From Atherinomorus stipes (lineage: Eukaryota; Chordata; Actinopteri; Atheriniformes; Atherinidae): 64,000 nt of DNA. Below are positions 63,859 to 64,000 of the stretch, piece after piece. Made by a program: the position numbers and the translations under genes. The first letter of the stretch is position 1. Each line of letters begins with the position of its first letter. The notes under the pieces are model-generated. The model saw nothing but the letters and a program-made list of their open reading frames with translations. It searched no databases and was not told the origin of the DNA. The stretch lies in NCBI GenBank assembly GCA_023101725.1, contig JALJCO010010480.1, forward strand, positions 1 to 64,000, given 5' to 3'.

Positions 63859-64000
63859 GCTCATAACTTTCTTTCTGAACATCCGATCTTGAAAATTCCA
63901 AATGTAGCTGGTAGCTAGTGTCCAAAATAAGAAGGGCAAAAGGGTTGGAAGCAGCTCCGGGGTCGTTCCTGGGAAGCAGGAGCGAAACTTCCCCAATCGC
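63859..64000. repeat. Monomer 166, cut by the window end
   Basis: Only the first 142 bp of the monomer are present, ending before sites 168, 173, 216 and 271, so its haplotype cannot be read. The array evidently continues beyond the window. Confidence 0.95.

Larger units (their letters stand above)
1..64000. repeat. Satellite DNA array, 387-bp monomer, 165.4 head-to-tail copies
   Basis: The same 387-bp sequence recurs without a break from the first to the last base, always in the same orientation. Monomer starts fall at 1, 388, 776, 1163, 1550, 1937, 2324 and 2709. From there they step by exactly 387 except after units 55, 79, 83 and 101. Outside the four recurrent variant sites and a few odd units, copies look identical by eye. 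No unique spacer, inversion, mobile element, tRNA, rRNA or gene interrupts the array. Known biology: arrays with this length, copy number and homogeneity are satellite DNA of eukaryotic heterochromatin, often centromeric or pericentromeric. The chromosomal location here is inference. I do not recognise the family. A large rDNA spacer subrepeat array is an alternative, but no rRNA gene sequence is seen. Confidence 0.98.

Noticed and set aside
250..63996. About 165 repeated minus-strand open frames of 93-101 codons as a tandem gene family
   Set aside because: They start at TTG, are present only because the monomer is repeated, match no family I know, and are frameshifted by every length variant. 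The few longer or altered versions are just indel copies read in another frame.
1..64000. CRISPR array or bacterial repeat locus
   Set aside because: There are no unique spacers. The whole 387 bp repeats, far longer than a CRISPR repeat, and no cas genes or other prokaryotic genes are present.

Overview
The whole 64 kb window is one uninterrupted, head-to-tail tandem array of a 387-bp satellite monomer. Taking the first base of the window (gctcataact...) as monomer position 1, I count 165 complete monomers (1-63858) plus the first 142 bp of monomer 166 (63859-64000). The bookkeeping closes exactly: 165 x 387 = 63855, and six monomers of odd length (388, 385, 386, 389, 388, 389 bp) add a net +3. 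I saw no unique sequence, no inversion of orientation, no transposon insertion, and no RNA gene or credible protein gene. A megasatellite-like array this long and homogeneous points to a eukaryotic chromosome, most likely constitutive heterochromatin (centromeric, pericentromeric, subtelomeric or sex-chromosome). I do not recognise the monomer family and cannot name the species, or even choose between plant and animal.

The monomer is about 50% G+C (192 of 387 in the unit at 2709-3095) and carries 21 CpG dinucleotides, close to base-composition expectation. It contains an EcoRI-centred 10-bp palindrome, several short hairpin-capable inverted repeats, and two 5-bp A/T tracts spaced 21 bp apart. 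At 387 bp it is close to two nucleosome repeat lengths.

Almost all informative variation is at four recurrent sites: E (position 168, G/C), B (173, G/A), C (216, G/A) and D (271, G/T). These divide the array into blocks. Haplotypes below are written B-C-D. Units 1-15 (1-5804) are a mixed, more diverged zone with several private changes. Units 16-63 (5805-24379) are 48 A-A-G monomers. Units 64-79 (24380-30573) are mostly G-G-T. Units 80-102 (30574-39477) are G-G-G. Units 103-131 (39478-50700) irregularly interleave G-G-T and G-G-G. Units 132-138 (50701-53409) are G-G-G with one G-A-G. Units 139-146 (53410-56505) return to A-A-G. Units 147-165 (56506-63858) are A-A-G with a new C allele at site E in 15 of 19 copies.

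The pattern (long runs of one haplotype, sharp joins, a private allele nested in one block, higher divergence at the left end) is what unequal crossing-over, gene conversion and segmental amplification produce. Every monomer also holds a 96-codon open frame on the minus strand, but it starts at TTG and all array length changes fall inside it. I read it as a by-product of repetition, not a gene. The main caveat is that near-identical arrays are hard to assemble, so copy number and single-base homopolymer variants need read-level confirmation.
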